DNA of 21,348 nucleotides from Prolixibacteraceae bacterium UBA6162 (GTDB taxonomy: Bacteria > Bacteroidota > Bacteroidia > Bacteroidales > Prolixibacteraceae): contig DIUI01000137.1 of NCBI GenBank assembly GCA_002428215.1, positions 1 through 21,348 of the forward strand, in the 5' to 3' direction. Below the pieces are notes generated by a model. That model worked only from the letters and a program-made list of their open reading frames with translations, had not been told where the DNA came from and ran no database searches. Each line of letters starts with the position of its first letter. Within the stretch, counting starts at the first letter, position 1. Positions 7,960 to 15,802 of this stretch are shown here, piece after piece. The position numbers were made by a program, and so were the translations under genes.

Positions 7960-8922
7960 TTAATCAACAGCGGTTGGATAATCAGATCCGGAATCATTTG
8001 CCATAACATCGGACCATACAGGTTGATTCATCCGATGAATAACCCATAAAATTAGTCCTGAAGCTATCAGGCTGAACAATGCAAGATGCCATTGGTTGCT
8101 TCCAATCTCCCCAAGATGGTCGCCCAGTTTTTGATGTTCGATGAGATAGAGTAGAACTACAGCTGCGGCGTTGTTGACAAAATGACCCAAAACCGGAAGC
8201 CAGAGCGATCCGCTCCATACCAAAAGATAACCAAAGATGGCTCCCAGCAGCAATCTGGGTATGAATCCATAAAACTGCATATGCAGTGCGCTGAAAAGTA
8301 TGGCCGACAGCCAAATTCCCCAATGATGGCTATGGGTCATTTTTGCAAACAGCTTTTGAATGATGCCCCTGAAAAGCAACTCCTCTCCTAATGCCGGGAG
8401 GAGTGCAATCATAAATAGATTAAAGGCGAGGCCAGAAATGTTGTTGGTCATTAAAAATGCTTCGGTAAGTTTTTCTGCCGCATCTTCAGCATTGCGCATC
8501 CATTGTTCAAGTCCTGAGAGCCATTCGGGAAAGTGCATGGCAGCATTTATTGCTCCTGAATAGTTGATAAGCGGGTTTACCACAAAAATCAGCAAAACGG
8601 CCAGAATCGCTGTTGGAAAAGTCACGCTCCTATGCATCATTAGATAAACCCCGGGACGGGCGTTAAACATTTTGGCCAGTATGAGAGAAGGCAAAATAAA
8701 CAGTCCGATCGATTGAAACACCTGAAGGTATTTTAAAAATGCGAGCTGCGTCGGGTCTGAAAAATCAAACCCTGAAAGGATGGTCATTACCCGCTCAGTC
8801 CCAAAAAAGGGAATGGCCAGCATCGCGGCAATCAGCTGACTAATCAAATAAGATGCAACCACCACAAAACCGGTAAATACCAATTGCGTACCGGGGCGCA
8901 TATTTTCGTATAGTCTTATCAT
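7960..8922 (-). CDS. CPBP-family intramembrane metalloprotease (CAAX/Abi)
   Basis: A 320-residue polytopic membrane protein with about eight hydrophobic segments. It carries the three motifs of CPBP glutamic-type intramembrane proteases: GEELLFRG (Glu180, Glu181, Arg185), FSALH (His214) and HFVNN (His247, Asn251). Catalysis within the membrane is therefore plausible. Roles in bacteria vary (prenyl-protein-like processing, bacteriocin immunity, regulatory proteolysis) and the target here is unknown. The ATG at 8922 is used; an internal Met8 is possible. It is the first gene of a minus-strand run with the sulfatase (42-bp gap) and GH109-like gene, and faces a 401-bp divergent spacer. Confidence 0.85.
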   Translation of the reverse strand: MIRLYENMRPGTQLVFTGFVVVASYLISQLIAAMLAIPFFGTERVMTILSGFDFSDPTQLAFLKYLQVFQSIGLFILPSLILAKMFNARPGVYLMMHRSVTFPTAILAVLLIFVVNPLINYSGAINAAMHFPEWLSGLEQWMRNAEDAAEKLTEAFLMTNNISGLAFNLFMIALLPALGEELLFRGIIQKLFAKMTHSHHWGIWLSAILFSALHMQFYGFIPRLLLGAIFGYLLVWSGSLWLPVLGHFVNNAAAVVLLYLIEHQKLGDHLGEIGSNQWHLALFSLIASGLILWVIHRMNQPVWSDVMANDSGSDYPTAVD

Positions 8923-9323
8923 AGATTTACTTACAATTGAAATGGCAGCGTCTGGCAGTTATTGGGAAACTTACGCGTTGGCTGTGGCAATATTCGTATC
9001 AAAAAAGGCTTACGCAAAAATTATCTGTAAACATATCGGCCTATAGACAAAAGCAACTATGGTCATTGACTTTGTTAATGGTTGCTTCGAAAAGGAAACT
9101 CTAACCCATCAAAAAGTAGCTTTAATTATCAAACAATTACATTCCGGAATCGCCGGATAGAAATTATGATCCCGAAAATACGAATTCCACCCGATATGCG
9201 CGTAACCCCATTTGGATTTTGTTGCATGGGAGTTTAGTTTAAACAAAAAGATAAAGCGAAGCAGGAAAGATAACCTTTGGTGAAAAGTAACTATTTTCGG
9301 ACCATAAAATTAAACCCTGCACA
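8923..9323 (+). other. 401-bp divergent intergenic spacer without a convincing gene
   Basis: This stretch separates the CPBP protease gene (minus) from the S37 peptidase gene (plus) and should hold both promoters. No exact TAnnTTTG was found next to either start; the nearest are TATTTTCG at 9292-9299 (plus) and TAAGTTTC in the minus-strand leader, each one base off. Short inverted repeats are present: TCCGG/CCGGA at 9143-9157 and CCCAT/ATGGG at 9207-9230, plus the palindrome GTTTAAAC at 9237-9244. The only small open frame seen, 33 codons at 9059-9160, has no supporting signal. Confidence 0.5.
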
Positions 9324-10631
9324 ATGAGATACTTTTTGCGCCTGTTTTTTTTACTGTCAATCTTCCATTTTCAGCTATCGGCCGGAAATCTTGCCGCTTA
9401 TCTTCAGCAGTTCCCACAAGTGGTAGAGATAATTCCAATGACACCCAATGCATTTTTTCAGGAGGCAGTTCAGATCAGATTGTTGCAACCTGTTGATCAC
9501 CGCAACCCCGATTCAGGCAATTTTTCGCAAAGGGTCTTTGTATCTGTAAAATCGCCCGAAGCCCCTGTCGTGTTGGTAACCGAAGGGTATGTTGCCAACT
9601 ATGGGGCCAATTCAGGCTATCTCAATGAGCTCTGTACTATTCTTGATGCCAGTCAGGTCGTCGTAGAACACCGCTACTTTGGGCAATCATGGCCCGAACC
9701 GGTCGATTGGGAGTTTCTTACTGTTGAAAATGCTGCCGGAGACCACCACCAGGTAGTTCAACTGCTAAAACCATACCTGTCGGGTAAATGGGTGAATACC
9801 GGCATCAGCAAGGGTGGACAAACTGCTGTACTTCACAGGGTGTTTCATCCCAAAGATGTTGATTTAACCGTTTCGTACGTTGCACCCTTCAATTTTGGGG
9901 TTGAAGATGGTAGGCATGAGCCTTATATTGACAACCATCCCGGCACAGCAGAGGAACGGGAGAAAGTGCTTGCTTTTCAGCATCGGTTGCTCGACAAACG
10001 TCAGCAACTTATGCCAATGTTTAAGCAGCTGATAGAAGACAAGAATTATACATTTAATGCTCCGGTCGACGAGATTTTCGACTTTTGTGTGTTGGAATAC
10101 AGCTTTGCCTTCTGGCAGTGGGGCAGCAACCCCGACCTGATTCCCGGACCTGAATCCACCCCCGAGGAGTTGTTCGGCCATTTCGAAAAAATATCATCGC
10201 CCGATTATTTCTCAAGAGAAGGACTCGACCAGATAGGTTCATTTTTTGTTCAGGCAGCCCGTGAGCTGGGATATTATGGATACGATACCAAACCCTTTAA
10301 GGGCAAACTATCGATCGAAAGTGCAACCGGCTATCTCTCCCGGTTGTTTATGCCAGACAACTACTCCACGCCTTTCGATGATACCTCCGTTAAAAAAACA
10401 GAGGCCTTTTTTGACACAACCAATGCTCAAATCATTTTCATTTATGGGGCCAACGACCCATGGACAGCCAGTGGATTCAATCCACCTTCGCGTGAAAATT
10501 TTTTAAAGATTGTTCAGGAGGGAGCCAGTCATGGAGTCAGAATTGGTCGACTCGACGACAAAAATAAGGCTTTGGTAGTCGACCGACTTAAAGTCTGGGC
10601 ATCAATCAGTGAACCTGTTTTGGCCGATTGA
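9324..10631 (+). CDS. secreted S37-family (PS-10-like) serine aminopeptidase
   Basis: A 435-residue protein with a cleavable Sec signal peptide (hydrophobic 6-18, likely cut after LSA at 18-20). The mature part is an alpha/beta-hydrolase: nucleophile elbow GISKGG with Ser162, acid Asp378 in IYGANDPWTASG, and His403 in GASHGVR, in that order. The stretches LLQPVDHRNPDSG, EHRYFGQS and WVNTGISKGGQT resemble peptidase family S37 (PF05576), known from secreted Streptomyces tripeptidyl aminopeptidases and found in Bacteroidota. The likely role is periplasmic or extracellular trimming of peptides from the N-terminus. It stands alone: divergent from the CPBP gene and followed about 108 bp later by the DUF4834 gene, which has its own -7 element. 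All three catalytic residues are present. Exact cleavage preference is not inferable. Confidence 0.82.
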   Translation: MRYFLRLFFLLSIFHFQLSAGNLAAYLQQFPQVVEIIPMTPNAFFQEAVQIRLLQPVDHRNPDSGNFSQRVFVSVKSPEAPVVLVTEGYVANYGANSGYLNELCTILDASQVVVEHRYFGQSWPEPVDWEFLTVENAAGDHHQVVQLLKPYLSGKWVNTGISKGGQTAVLHRVFHPKDVDLTVSYVAPFNFGVEDGRHEPYIDNHPGTAEEREKVLAFQHRLLDKRQQLMPMFKQLIEDKNYTFNAPVDEIFDFCVLEYSFAFWQWGSNPDLIPGPESTPEELFGHFEKISSPDYFSREGLDQIGSFFVQAARELGYYGYDTKPFKGKLSIESATGYLSRLFMPDNYSTPFDDTSVKKTEAFFDTTNAQIIFIYGANDPWTASGFNPPSRENFLKIVQEGASHGVRIGRLDDKNKALVVDRLKVWASISEPVLAD

Positions 10632-10692
10632 CACAATTGTCCGGATAATTCCTTTGTTGAATAGAGTGACCAAGGCACTGAAAATTAATTTT

Positions 10693-10700
10693 TACCTTTG
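10693..10700 (+). promoter_or_regulatory. -7 promoter element upstream of DUF4834 gene
   Basis: Reads TACCTTTG, an exact TAnnTTTG match, 39 nt before the ATG at 10740. It lies downstream of the S37 peptidase stop, implying separate transcription of the DUF4834 gene. No clear -33 element was seen. Confidence 0.5.
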
Positions 10701-10739
10701 CACCCAGTCACATCAACCTTATACTATCTGCATCCGAAT

Positions 10740-11012
10740 ATGGTACCAACACTTCTCTTTGTTGTAGGCCTCTTCAAAACTGTAATTATCCTGATGATTA
10801 TTTTTTATGGGGCAAGGTTAATTACCCGGTTTCTGTTGCCTTTTTTCCTGCAAAAAACCATTAAGGATATGCAGAAGCAGATGCAGCAGCAAATGCGTGA
10901 CCAGCAGCGTCAACATAAAAAAGAGGGAGAAGTAACCCTTGAATCCAATCAGCGCAACCGTAACGATGGATCTCAGAAGGGCGAATACATCGATTTCGAG
11001 GAAGTTGATTAA
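10740..11012 (+). CDS. small DUF4834-like membrane protein
   Basis: A 90-residue protein starting at ATG 10740. Residues about 4-36 form one long or two close hydrophobic segments; a basic Gln/Lys/Arg-rich stretch follows (KDMQKQMQQQMRDQQRQHKK), probably a cytoplasmic helix or coiled coil, and the acidic end is YIDFEEVD. This layout matches the small Bacteroidota DUF4834 proteins, which have no known function. The frame is open upstream to a TTG at 10698, but that would put the start inside the -7 element, so it was rejected. It is followed 48 bp later by glyS, which has its own -7 element. Family assignment rests on layout and recollection. Confidence 0.65.
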   Translation: MVPTLLFVVGLFKTVIILMIIFYGARLITRFLLPFFLQKTIKDMQKQMQQQMRDQQRQHKKEGEVTLESNQRNRNDGSQKGEYIDFEEVD

Positions 11013-11018
11013 TTCATT

Positions 11019-11026
11019 TACCTTTG
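11019..11026 (+). promoter_or_regulatory. -7 promoter element upstream of glyS
   Basis: Reads TACCTTTG, an exact TAnnTTTG match identical to the element before the DUF4834 gene, 34 nt before the glyS ATG at 11061. It lies just after the DUF4834 stop codon. No good -33 match was found. Confidence 0.5.
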
Positions 11027-11060
11027 GCGTGCGTTATCCTAAATTATTTACACCACATTT

Positions 11061-12614
11061 ATGGCTCAGGAAGATCTGTTCAAGAAGCTGGTAGCCCATT
11101 GCAAAGAGTATGGCTACGTTTTTCAATCAAGTGAAATTTATGATGGCCTAAGCGCCGTATATGATTACGGTCAGTATGGCGTAGAACTTAAAAACAACAT
11201 TAAGAAATATTGGTGGGACAGTATGGTTCTGCTCCACGAGAATATCGTAGGGATCGACTCCGCTATATTCATGCACCCTACTATATGGAAAGCATCAGGA
11301 CATGTCGATGCCTTCAACGATCCGCTCATCGACAATAAAGACTCGAAAAAACGCTACCGTGCCGATGTATTGATCGAAGAACAGCTGGCGAAGTATGAGG
11401 ATAAAATCGCCAAGGAGGTGGAGAAGGCCAAAAAACGCTTTGGAGAGGCATTCGATGAAAAACAATTTCTGGCTACCAATGCCAGGGTTTTGGAAAATCA
11501 GCAAAAGTGGAACGATTTACATCAGCGCTTTCAGCATGCCCTGAACGAGAACAATCTGGATGAGCTAAAACAGATTATTGAAGATCAGGAAATTGTTTGT
11601 CCTATTTCCGGAACGCGCAATTGGACAGATGTACGACAGTTCAATCTTATGTTCTCGACCGAAATGGGCTCAACGGCCGATGGAGCAATGAAAATATACC
11701 TCAGGCCGGAAACGGCACAGGGCATTTTTGTTAATTACCTCAATGTTCAAAAATCGGGAAGAATGAAAATTCCATTTGGTATTGCCCAAATTGGAAAGGC
11801 TTTTCGAAACGAGATTGTTGCCCGTCAATTTATCTTCAGAATGCGCGAATTTGAACAGATGGAGCTACAGTTTTTTGTTCAACCCGGAACTGAACTCGAC
11901 TGGTTCGCAAAATGGAAGGAAACCAGAATGAAGTGGCATCAATCTCTTGGGTTTGGTGCCGAAAACTACCGTTTTCACGATCATGAAAAATTGGCTCATT
12001 ATGCCAATGCCGCTGTTGATATTGAATTCCGTTTCCCATTTGGTTTTAAGGAAGTGGAAGGTATTCACTCCCGCACCGACTTCGACCTTTCGCAGCACGA
12101 ACAATACTCAGGAAAGAAGTTGCGTTATTTCGACCCTGAACTTAATGAATCGTATATCCCATATGTAGTTGAAACATCGATTGGAGTGGACCGCATGTTC
12201 CTGCAGGTCTTGTCAGCTGCTTATCATGAAGAGGTGGTGGAAGCCGCCAATGGAGAGAAGGATGTTCGAACAGTATTGCGCATACCTCCTGTGCTTGCCC
12301 CTGTAAAATTGGCCGTACTTCCGCTGGTGAAAAAGGATGGATTACCCGAAAAGGCACGTGAAATTATCGACCATCTCAAGTTCGATTTTAATTGTCAGTA
12401 CGACGAGAAAGACTCTATAGGAAAGCGTTACCGCCGTCAGGATGCCATAGGCACTCCCTTTTGCGTAACGATAGACCATCAGACCATCACCGACCATTCG
12501 GTTACCATACGTTACCGTGATACCATGCTTCAGGAAAGGGTTGAGATTACTCAACTGCGTGGAATTATCTCGAAACAAATAAGTTTCCGAACCCTCTTTG
12601 AGACTCTTTCCTAG
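11061..12614 (+). CDS. glyS: glycyl-tRNA synthetase, alpha2 (class IIa) type
   Basis: A 517-residue cytoplasmic enzyme that charges tRNA-Gly with glycine using ATP. It is the single-chain dimeric type rather than the alpha2beta2 type. Visible landmarks: an N-terminal block containing SSEIYDGLSAVYDYG (23-37), a charged helical insertion (about 100-175), LRPETAQGIFVNY (214-226), class II motif 2 beginning FRNE (248-251) with FRMREFEQMELQFF, motif 3 ETSIGVDRMF (371-380), and the C-terminal anticodon-binding domain from about 410 (APVKLAVLPL) with RYRRQDAIGTPFCVTID. Length is slightly above 500 and the protein appears complete. Preceded by its own -7 element and followed by a hairpin terminator, so it is probably monocistronic. 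Assignment is secure. Confidence 0.97.
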   Translation: MAQEDLFKKLVAHCKEYGYVFQSSEIYDGLSAVYDYGQYGVELKNNIKKYWWDSMVLLHENIVGIDSAIFMHPTIWKASGHVDAFNDPLIDNKDSKKRYRADVLIEEQLAKYEDKIAKEVEKAKKRFGEAFDEKQFLATNARVLENQQKWNDLHQRFQHALNENNLDELKQIIEDQEIVCPISGTRNWTDVRQFNLMFSTEMGSTADGAMKIYLRPETAQGIFVNYLNVQKSGRMKIPFGIAQIGKAFRNEIVARQFIFRMREFEQMELQFFVQPGTELDWFAKWKETRMKWHQSLGFGAENYRFHDHEKLAHYANAAVDIEFRFPFGFKEVEGIHSRTDFDLSQHEQYSGKKLRYFDPELNESYIPYVVETSIGVDRMFLQVLSAAYHEEVVEAANGEKDVRTVLRIPPVLAPVKLAVLPLVKKDGLPEKAREIIDHLKFDFNCQYDEKDSIGKRYRRQDAIGTPFCVTIDHQTITDHSVTIRYRDTMLQERVEITQLRGIISKQISFRTLFETLS

Positions 12615-12620
12615 AGATGT

Positions 12621-12655
12621 AATCGGTTCTGAATGGCTGTACCGATTCTGTTTTT
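12621..12655 (+). terminator. Rho-independent-like terminator after glyS
   Basis: A perfect 7-bp stem AATCGGT (12621-12627) / ACCGATT (12641-12647), with a 13-nt loop, is followed by CTG and a five-T run at 12651-12655, starting 7 nt after the glyS stop. Position and layout fit an intrinsic terminator separating glyS from the polysaccharide locus. The stem is short, so strength is uncertain. Confidence 0.6.
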
Positions 12656-12685
12656 GCAGCTGGTGAAATGTAATCTTGAACTTCA

Positions 12686-13993
12686 ATGAAGCGAGTGCTC
12701 ATCATAACCTATTACTGGCCGCCTTCGGGTGGTGGTGGGGTGATGCGCTGGCTAAAGATGTCGAAATATTTGCCTGAATTGGGTTGGCAGCCGGTGGTTT
12801 ATACCCCCGAAAATCCAGATCCATCGGCAGTGGATGAGAGCTTGTTTTCTGAAATTCATCCTGAAACCGTAGTCATCAAAACACCCATTTGGGAACCTTA
12901 TCACCTGTTTCGAAAACTTTCGGGGAAACCAAAGTCGGCCTCCCTAAAAGCGGGTTATATCTCGGAAGCCTCGAGGGGGACCCTGCTCGAACGGGTGGCT
13001 GTTTTTATTCGGGGAAACCTGCTGATTCCCGACCCCAGACGGTTTTGGATAAGACCCTCAGTAACCTTCCTTTCCGATTACCTGAAAAAAAACCGAATTG
13101 ACCTCATCGTTACTACCGGACCTCCCCACAGTATGCATCTGATTGGGTTGCGTCTCAAAAAACTTTTTCCAGATATCCCCTGGTTGGCAGACTTTCGTGA
13201 CCCATGGACCGAGATTGACTTTTACCACCGGCTCAAGCTTACTCGATTGGCCGATGCTGTGCATAGGCGACTCGAACAAAAAGTTCTTCAGACAGCCGAT
13301 ATAGTAACCACTGTAAGCCCTACACTGCAAAAATCAACAACCCTTATTGCCAACCGTAAGGTTGAAGTTGTTTTCAACGGATTCGACCCGGCCGATTTTT
13401 CCATAGATCATCCCTTCGATTCTGATAATTTCACCATCGCCCACCTTGGTTCATTTAACCGCGACCGCAATCCGGAGATGCTCTGGCGGGTGCTCAGAGA
13501 GCTTTCTGTCAGTAACATAGATTTTGCAGACCACCTTAAGATTCTACTTATAGGACAGGTCGATGAGAGTGTGCTCGAAGCCATCAGGACTCATGGATTA
13601 AATGACCAAATGGAATTACCCGGGCATCTGGAACATCGTGCAGGACTGGCCAGGCTTCAGAACGCCCATCTTTTGCTTCTGCCCCTTAACGACGCTCCAA
13701 CGGTAAGGGGTATTCTTCCGGGGAAAATGTATGAATACATGGCTCTTCGGCGAACCATCCTCGCCATAGGTCCGGAAGATGGAGACTATACTCATATTTT
13801 ACGCGAAACCAATACCGGAAGCGTTTTCGATGTAGACAACCACGAAGGACTGCGCAGCTATATTTGGGATCGCTATACCGAATTCAGAAATGGAACCCTG
13901 AAGTGCGAACCCAAGGCTTTGGAAAGATTTTCACGCCGCCATTTGGCAAAACAGATTATCGACCTGGCATTCTCTTCAACAAGGGATGCGTGA
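12686..13993 (+). CDS. glycosyltransferase family 4 protein
   Basis: A 435-residue GT-B-type glycosyltransferase. The N-terminus VLIITYYWPPSGGGGVMRW has the glycine-rich loop and hydrophobic first strand typical of bacterial GT4 enzymes. LADFRDPWTE lies near the middle, VVFNGFDPADF marks the domain junction, FTIAHLGSFN starts the second Rossmann domain, and GILPGKMYEYMALRRTILAI corresponds to the donor-binding region. It probably adds one sugar of a surface polysaccharide at the cytoplasmic face of the membrane; donor and acceptor are unknown. It is on the plus strand at the edge of the sugar-nucleotide genes, and its last 38 bp overlap tail-to-tail with the wlbA-like gene. A near-consensus TAATCTTG lies only 7 nt before the ATG, so its true promoter is unclear. 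Confidence 0.85.
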   Translation: MKRVLIITYYWPPSGGGGVMRWLKMSKYLPELGWQPVVYTPENPDPSAVDESLFSEIHPETVVIKTPIWEPYHLFRKLSGKPKSASLKAGYISEASRGTLLERVAVFIRGNLLIPDPRRFWIRPSVTFLSDYLKKNRIDLIVTTGPPHSMHLIGLRLKKLFPDIPWLADFRDPWTEIDFYHRLKLTRLADAVHRRLEQKVLQTADIVTTVSPTLQKSTTLIANRKVEVVFNGFDPADFSIDHPFDSDNFTIAHLGSFNRDRNPEMLWRVLRELSVSNIDFADHLKILLIGQVDESVLEAIRTHGLNDQMELPGHLEHRAGLARLQNAHLLLLPLNDAPTVRGILPGKMYEYMALRRTILAIGPEDGDYTHILRETNTGSVFDVDNHEGLRSYIWDRYTEFRNGTLKCEPKALERFSRRHLAKQIIDLAFSSTRDA

Positions 13994-14903
13994 CCTCAGG
14001 GATTCCTACAGGAACAGCATTTCTTACAAAATCGGTTAGGATAATACTCTCCCGGGCGTCATCGATTCCATAGCCTTTTCCGGAAAGAATATGTTGATAG
14101 GATACTGTATGCAAATCGGTAAAACCCTCACTAAATTCAATCTCCCGGCCATCTATCGTAATGGAGCGGTACGTTCTTGCTCCCCGGCGGAGGGCAGATT
14201 CGGGTAGATCGTGGTAATCGAGACTCAGGAACCACCGAACCCGGGCCTTCTCAAGTTCCAGATAACCAGCAGCCTTATCGGCATCGTACCGATATACAAT
14301 ATTCTCCTTGACCGAACCGAAAATCCAGGTTATCATGTCGAAAAAGTGAATGCCAATGTTGGTAGCAACTCCACCCGACTTTTGAGCATCGCCCTTCCAG
14401 CTGTGCCCATACCACTTGCCCCTGGTGGTTATGTAACTCAAGTCGATGTCGTACATCTTTTTGCTCCCCGCATCTATCTCTCTTTTGAGAGACAATATCG
14501 CCGGATGGTGCCGAAGTTGCAGTATTGTATAAACACGTCTGCCGGTTTCGGCTTCTATGTCCTGAATTATGGGAATATCTGAAGGATATACTACCAGGGG
14601 TTTCTCACAAATTGCATGTGCCCCGTTGTGAAGGGCAAACCGAATATGAGATGGGTGCAGATGATTGGGAGTGCAAATTGTAACAAAATCAATCGCCTCT
14701 CCAGCCCTGCGAACATCGTCCATGTATTTATCGAGATTTTCAATCTCCTGAAAAAACTCTGCATCAGGAAAATAACTATCGATGCGCCCCATTACATCAA
14801 ACGGATCGGTGGCTGCGACCAGATGGTTTCCGGTCTCTTTAATTGCCCGCATATGTCGCTCGGCGATATACCCTGCTGCTCCTATAAGTGCAAATCTTTT
14901 CAT
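13956..14903 (-). CDS. wlbA: UDP-N-acetylglucosaminuronate 3-dehydrogenase (WlbA/WbpB type)
   Basis: 315 residues from the ATG at 14903; an ATG at 14930 in the same frame would add nine residues that do not fit. It is a Gfo/Idh/MocA oxidoreductase with NAD motif ALIGAAGYIAERHM (5-18), TDPFDVMGRIDSYFPDAEFF, and EKPL (100-103), whose lysine is the family's catalytic residue. GGVATNIGIHFFD carries the conserved His/Asp. These are specific marks of WlbA/WbpB, which oxidises C3 of UDP-GlcNAcA to the 3-keto sugar and, with the partner aminotransferase, recycles NAD through 2-oxoglutarate. It lies 46 bp after the wbpD-like gene. Its 3' end overlaps the convergent glycosyltransferase by 38 bp. The wbp/wlb neighbours make this reading firm. 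Confidence 0.88.
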   Translation of the reverse strand: MKRFALIGAAGYIAERHMRAIKETGNHLVAATDPFDVMGRIDSYFPDAEFFQEIENLDKYMDDVRRAGEAIDFVTICTPNHLHPSHIRFALHNGAHAICEKPLVVYPSDIPIIQDIEAETGRRVYTILQLRHHPAILSLKREIDAGSKKMYDIDLSYITTRGKWYGHSWKGDAQKSGGVATNIGIHFFDMITWIFGSVKENIVYRYDADKAAGYLELEKARVRWFLSLDYHDLPESALRRGARTYRSITIDGREIEFSEGFTDLHTVSYQHILSGKGYGIDDARESIILTDFVRNAVPVGIPEVTHPLLKRMPGR

Positions 14904-14949
14904 GGTTGGTAGTCCGCTTTGCAGACGCATTCAATTGGTTATAAACGCA

Positions 14950-15531
14950 TTAATGCCCTGATACTTTTCTAACTTTTCCGCCCTCCAGAATATACTTTTC
15001 ATGAGTAACCGGACAATCGGCAAAACGGCTCTCCGAGAAAATGAGCTTCTCGCCTGCTTCGCTCATCCAGCCGGCATGATGAGCAGGATTTCCCAGAACC
15101 AAAGCATAGTCCGGCACATCACGAGTTACAACCGCACCAGCCCCTACAAAGCAAAACCTTCCGAGAGTAACTCCGCAAACAATGGTAACATTTGCCCCAA
15201 CAGATGCGCCTTGCTTCACCAGGGTCTTCATAAATTCGTGCTTGCGGTTAACCTGGCTGCGCGGATTGATAACATTGGTGAATACCATGGATGGACCCAA
15301 AAAAACATCATCTTCGCACGATACACCTGTATAGAGCGAGACATTGTTTTGAACCTTAACGTTATCGCCAAGTACGACATCGTCGGCCACAAATACATTC
15401 TGTCCCAGAACGCAGTTGCGCCCAATGGTTGCCCGGGATGAAACATGACAAAAATGCCAGACTTTTGTGCCTTCACCAATATTGGCTCCGGCATCGACAA
15501 TGGCCGATTCGTGTCTAAAAAAGTTCTCCAT
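14950..15531 (-). CDS. wbpD: UDP-3-amino-GlcNAcA N-acetyltransferase (WbpD/WlbB type)
   Basis: 193 residues from the ATG at 15531; the frame also opens at a GTG at 15552, but family members start close to the motif FFRHESAIVD. The protein is a left-handed beta-helix acyltransferase: hexapeptide repeats run from about residue 10 to 145 (IVDAGANIGEGTKVWHFCHV, IGRNCVLGQNVFV, VLGDNVKVQNNVSLY), interrupted by FTNVINPRS at 84-92, and the end of the helix carries LGNPA (146-150). WbpD/WlbB acetylates the 3-amino group of UDP-GlcNAc(3N)A with acetyl-CoA to give UDP-GlcNAc(3NAc)A. It lies between the wbpE- and wlbA-like genes, the reactions directly before it. A promoter-like sequence with both -33 and -7 parts sits upstream, so it may be transcribed separately from wbpE. 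Confidence 0.87.
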   Translation of the reverse strand: MENFFRHESAIVDAGANIGEGTKVWHFCHVSSRATIGRNCVLGQNVFVADDVVLGDNVKVQNNVSLYTGVSCEDDVFLGPSMVFTNVINPRSQVNRKHEFMKTLVKQGASVGANVTIVCGVTLGRFCFVGAGAVVTRDVPDYALVLGNPAHHAGWMSEAGEKLIFSESRFADCPVTHEKYILEGGKVRKVSGH

Positions 15532-15589
15532 GTTGAAAATATTGGGCGGCACAACTGTTTGAGGGGAATGCTACCGCATTATGCTCTTA

Positions 15590-15621
15590 CAAATATATTC
15601 AATTTCGTTGTTGTACGTCAA
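15590..15621 (-). promoter_or_regulatory. Bacteroidota-type promoter upstream of wbpD
   Basis: On the minus strand a TTG (15619-15621) and an exact -7 TATATTTG (15590-15597) are separated by 21 nt, near the spacing expected between the -33 and -7 elements. The -7 element ends 58 nt before the wbpD ATG. This is the most complete promoter candidate in the window. Confidence 0.5.
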
Positions 15622-15704
15622 CATCCCACCTCCCCATTTTAAGTTGAACCCGGGCAAATCCTGCGAAATGAGGATCTAAAAGAGCAGTTACAACCGGATA
15701 TCCA

Positions 15705-15776
15705 ATAGATTGACAGGGTTTATAAATCTATAGTGCAAACAAAGGCTCCTCTTTAAAGATTTTTGTCTGAAATCTT
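15705..15776 (-). repeat. two short inverted repeats between wbpE and wbpD
   Basis: In the 271-bp gap there are two 7-bp stems: ATAGATT (15705-15711)/AATCTAT (15725-15731), loop 13 nt, and AAGATTT (15756-15762)/AAATCTT (15770-15776), loop 7 nt. Neither is followed by a T-run on the minus strand, so they are not standard terminators, though the second, 26 nt after the wbpE stop, could weaken read-through or protect the 3' end. Both stems are AT-rich and could arise by chance. Confidence 0.35.
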
Positions 15777-15802
15777 GAACCTGGTACGAAGGAAAGTCGA
15801 CA

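Noticed and set aside
9059..9160. 33-codon open frame in the divergent spacer (ATG to TAG)
   Set aside because: No ribosome-binding or exact promoter signal, no recognisable motif, and short frames of this size are expected by chance in 400 bp.
15688..15802. Minus-strand frame extending past the wbpE stop in another frame, considered as a remnant gene
   Set aside because: It mostly overlaps wbpE in a shifted frame, and its last part shows no similarity to a known family; better seen as a shadow.
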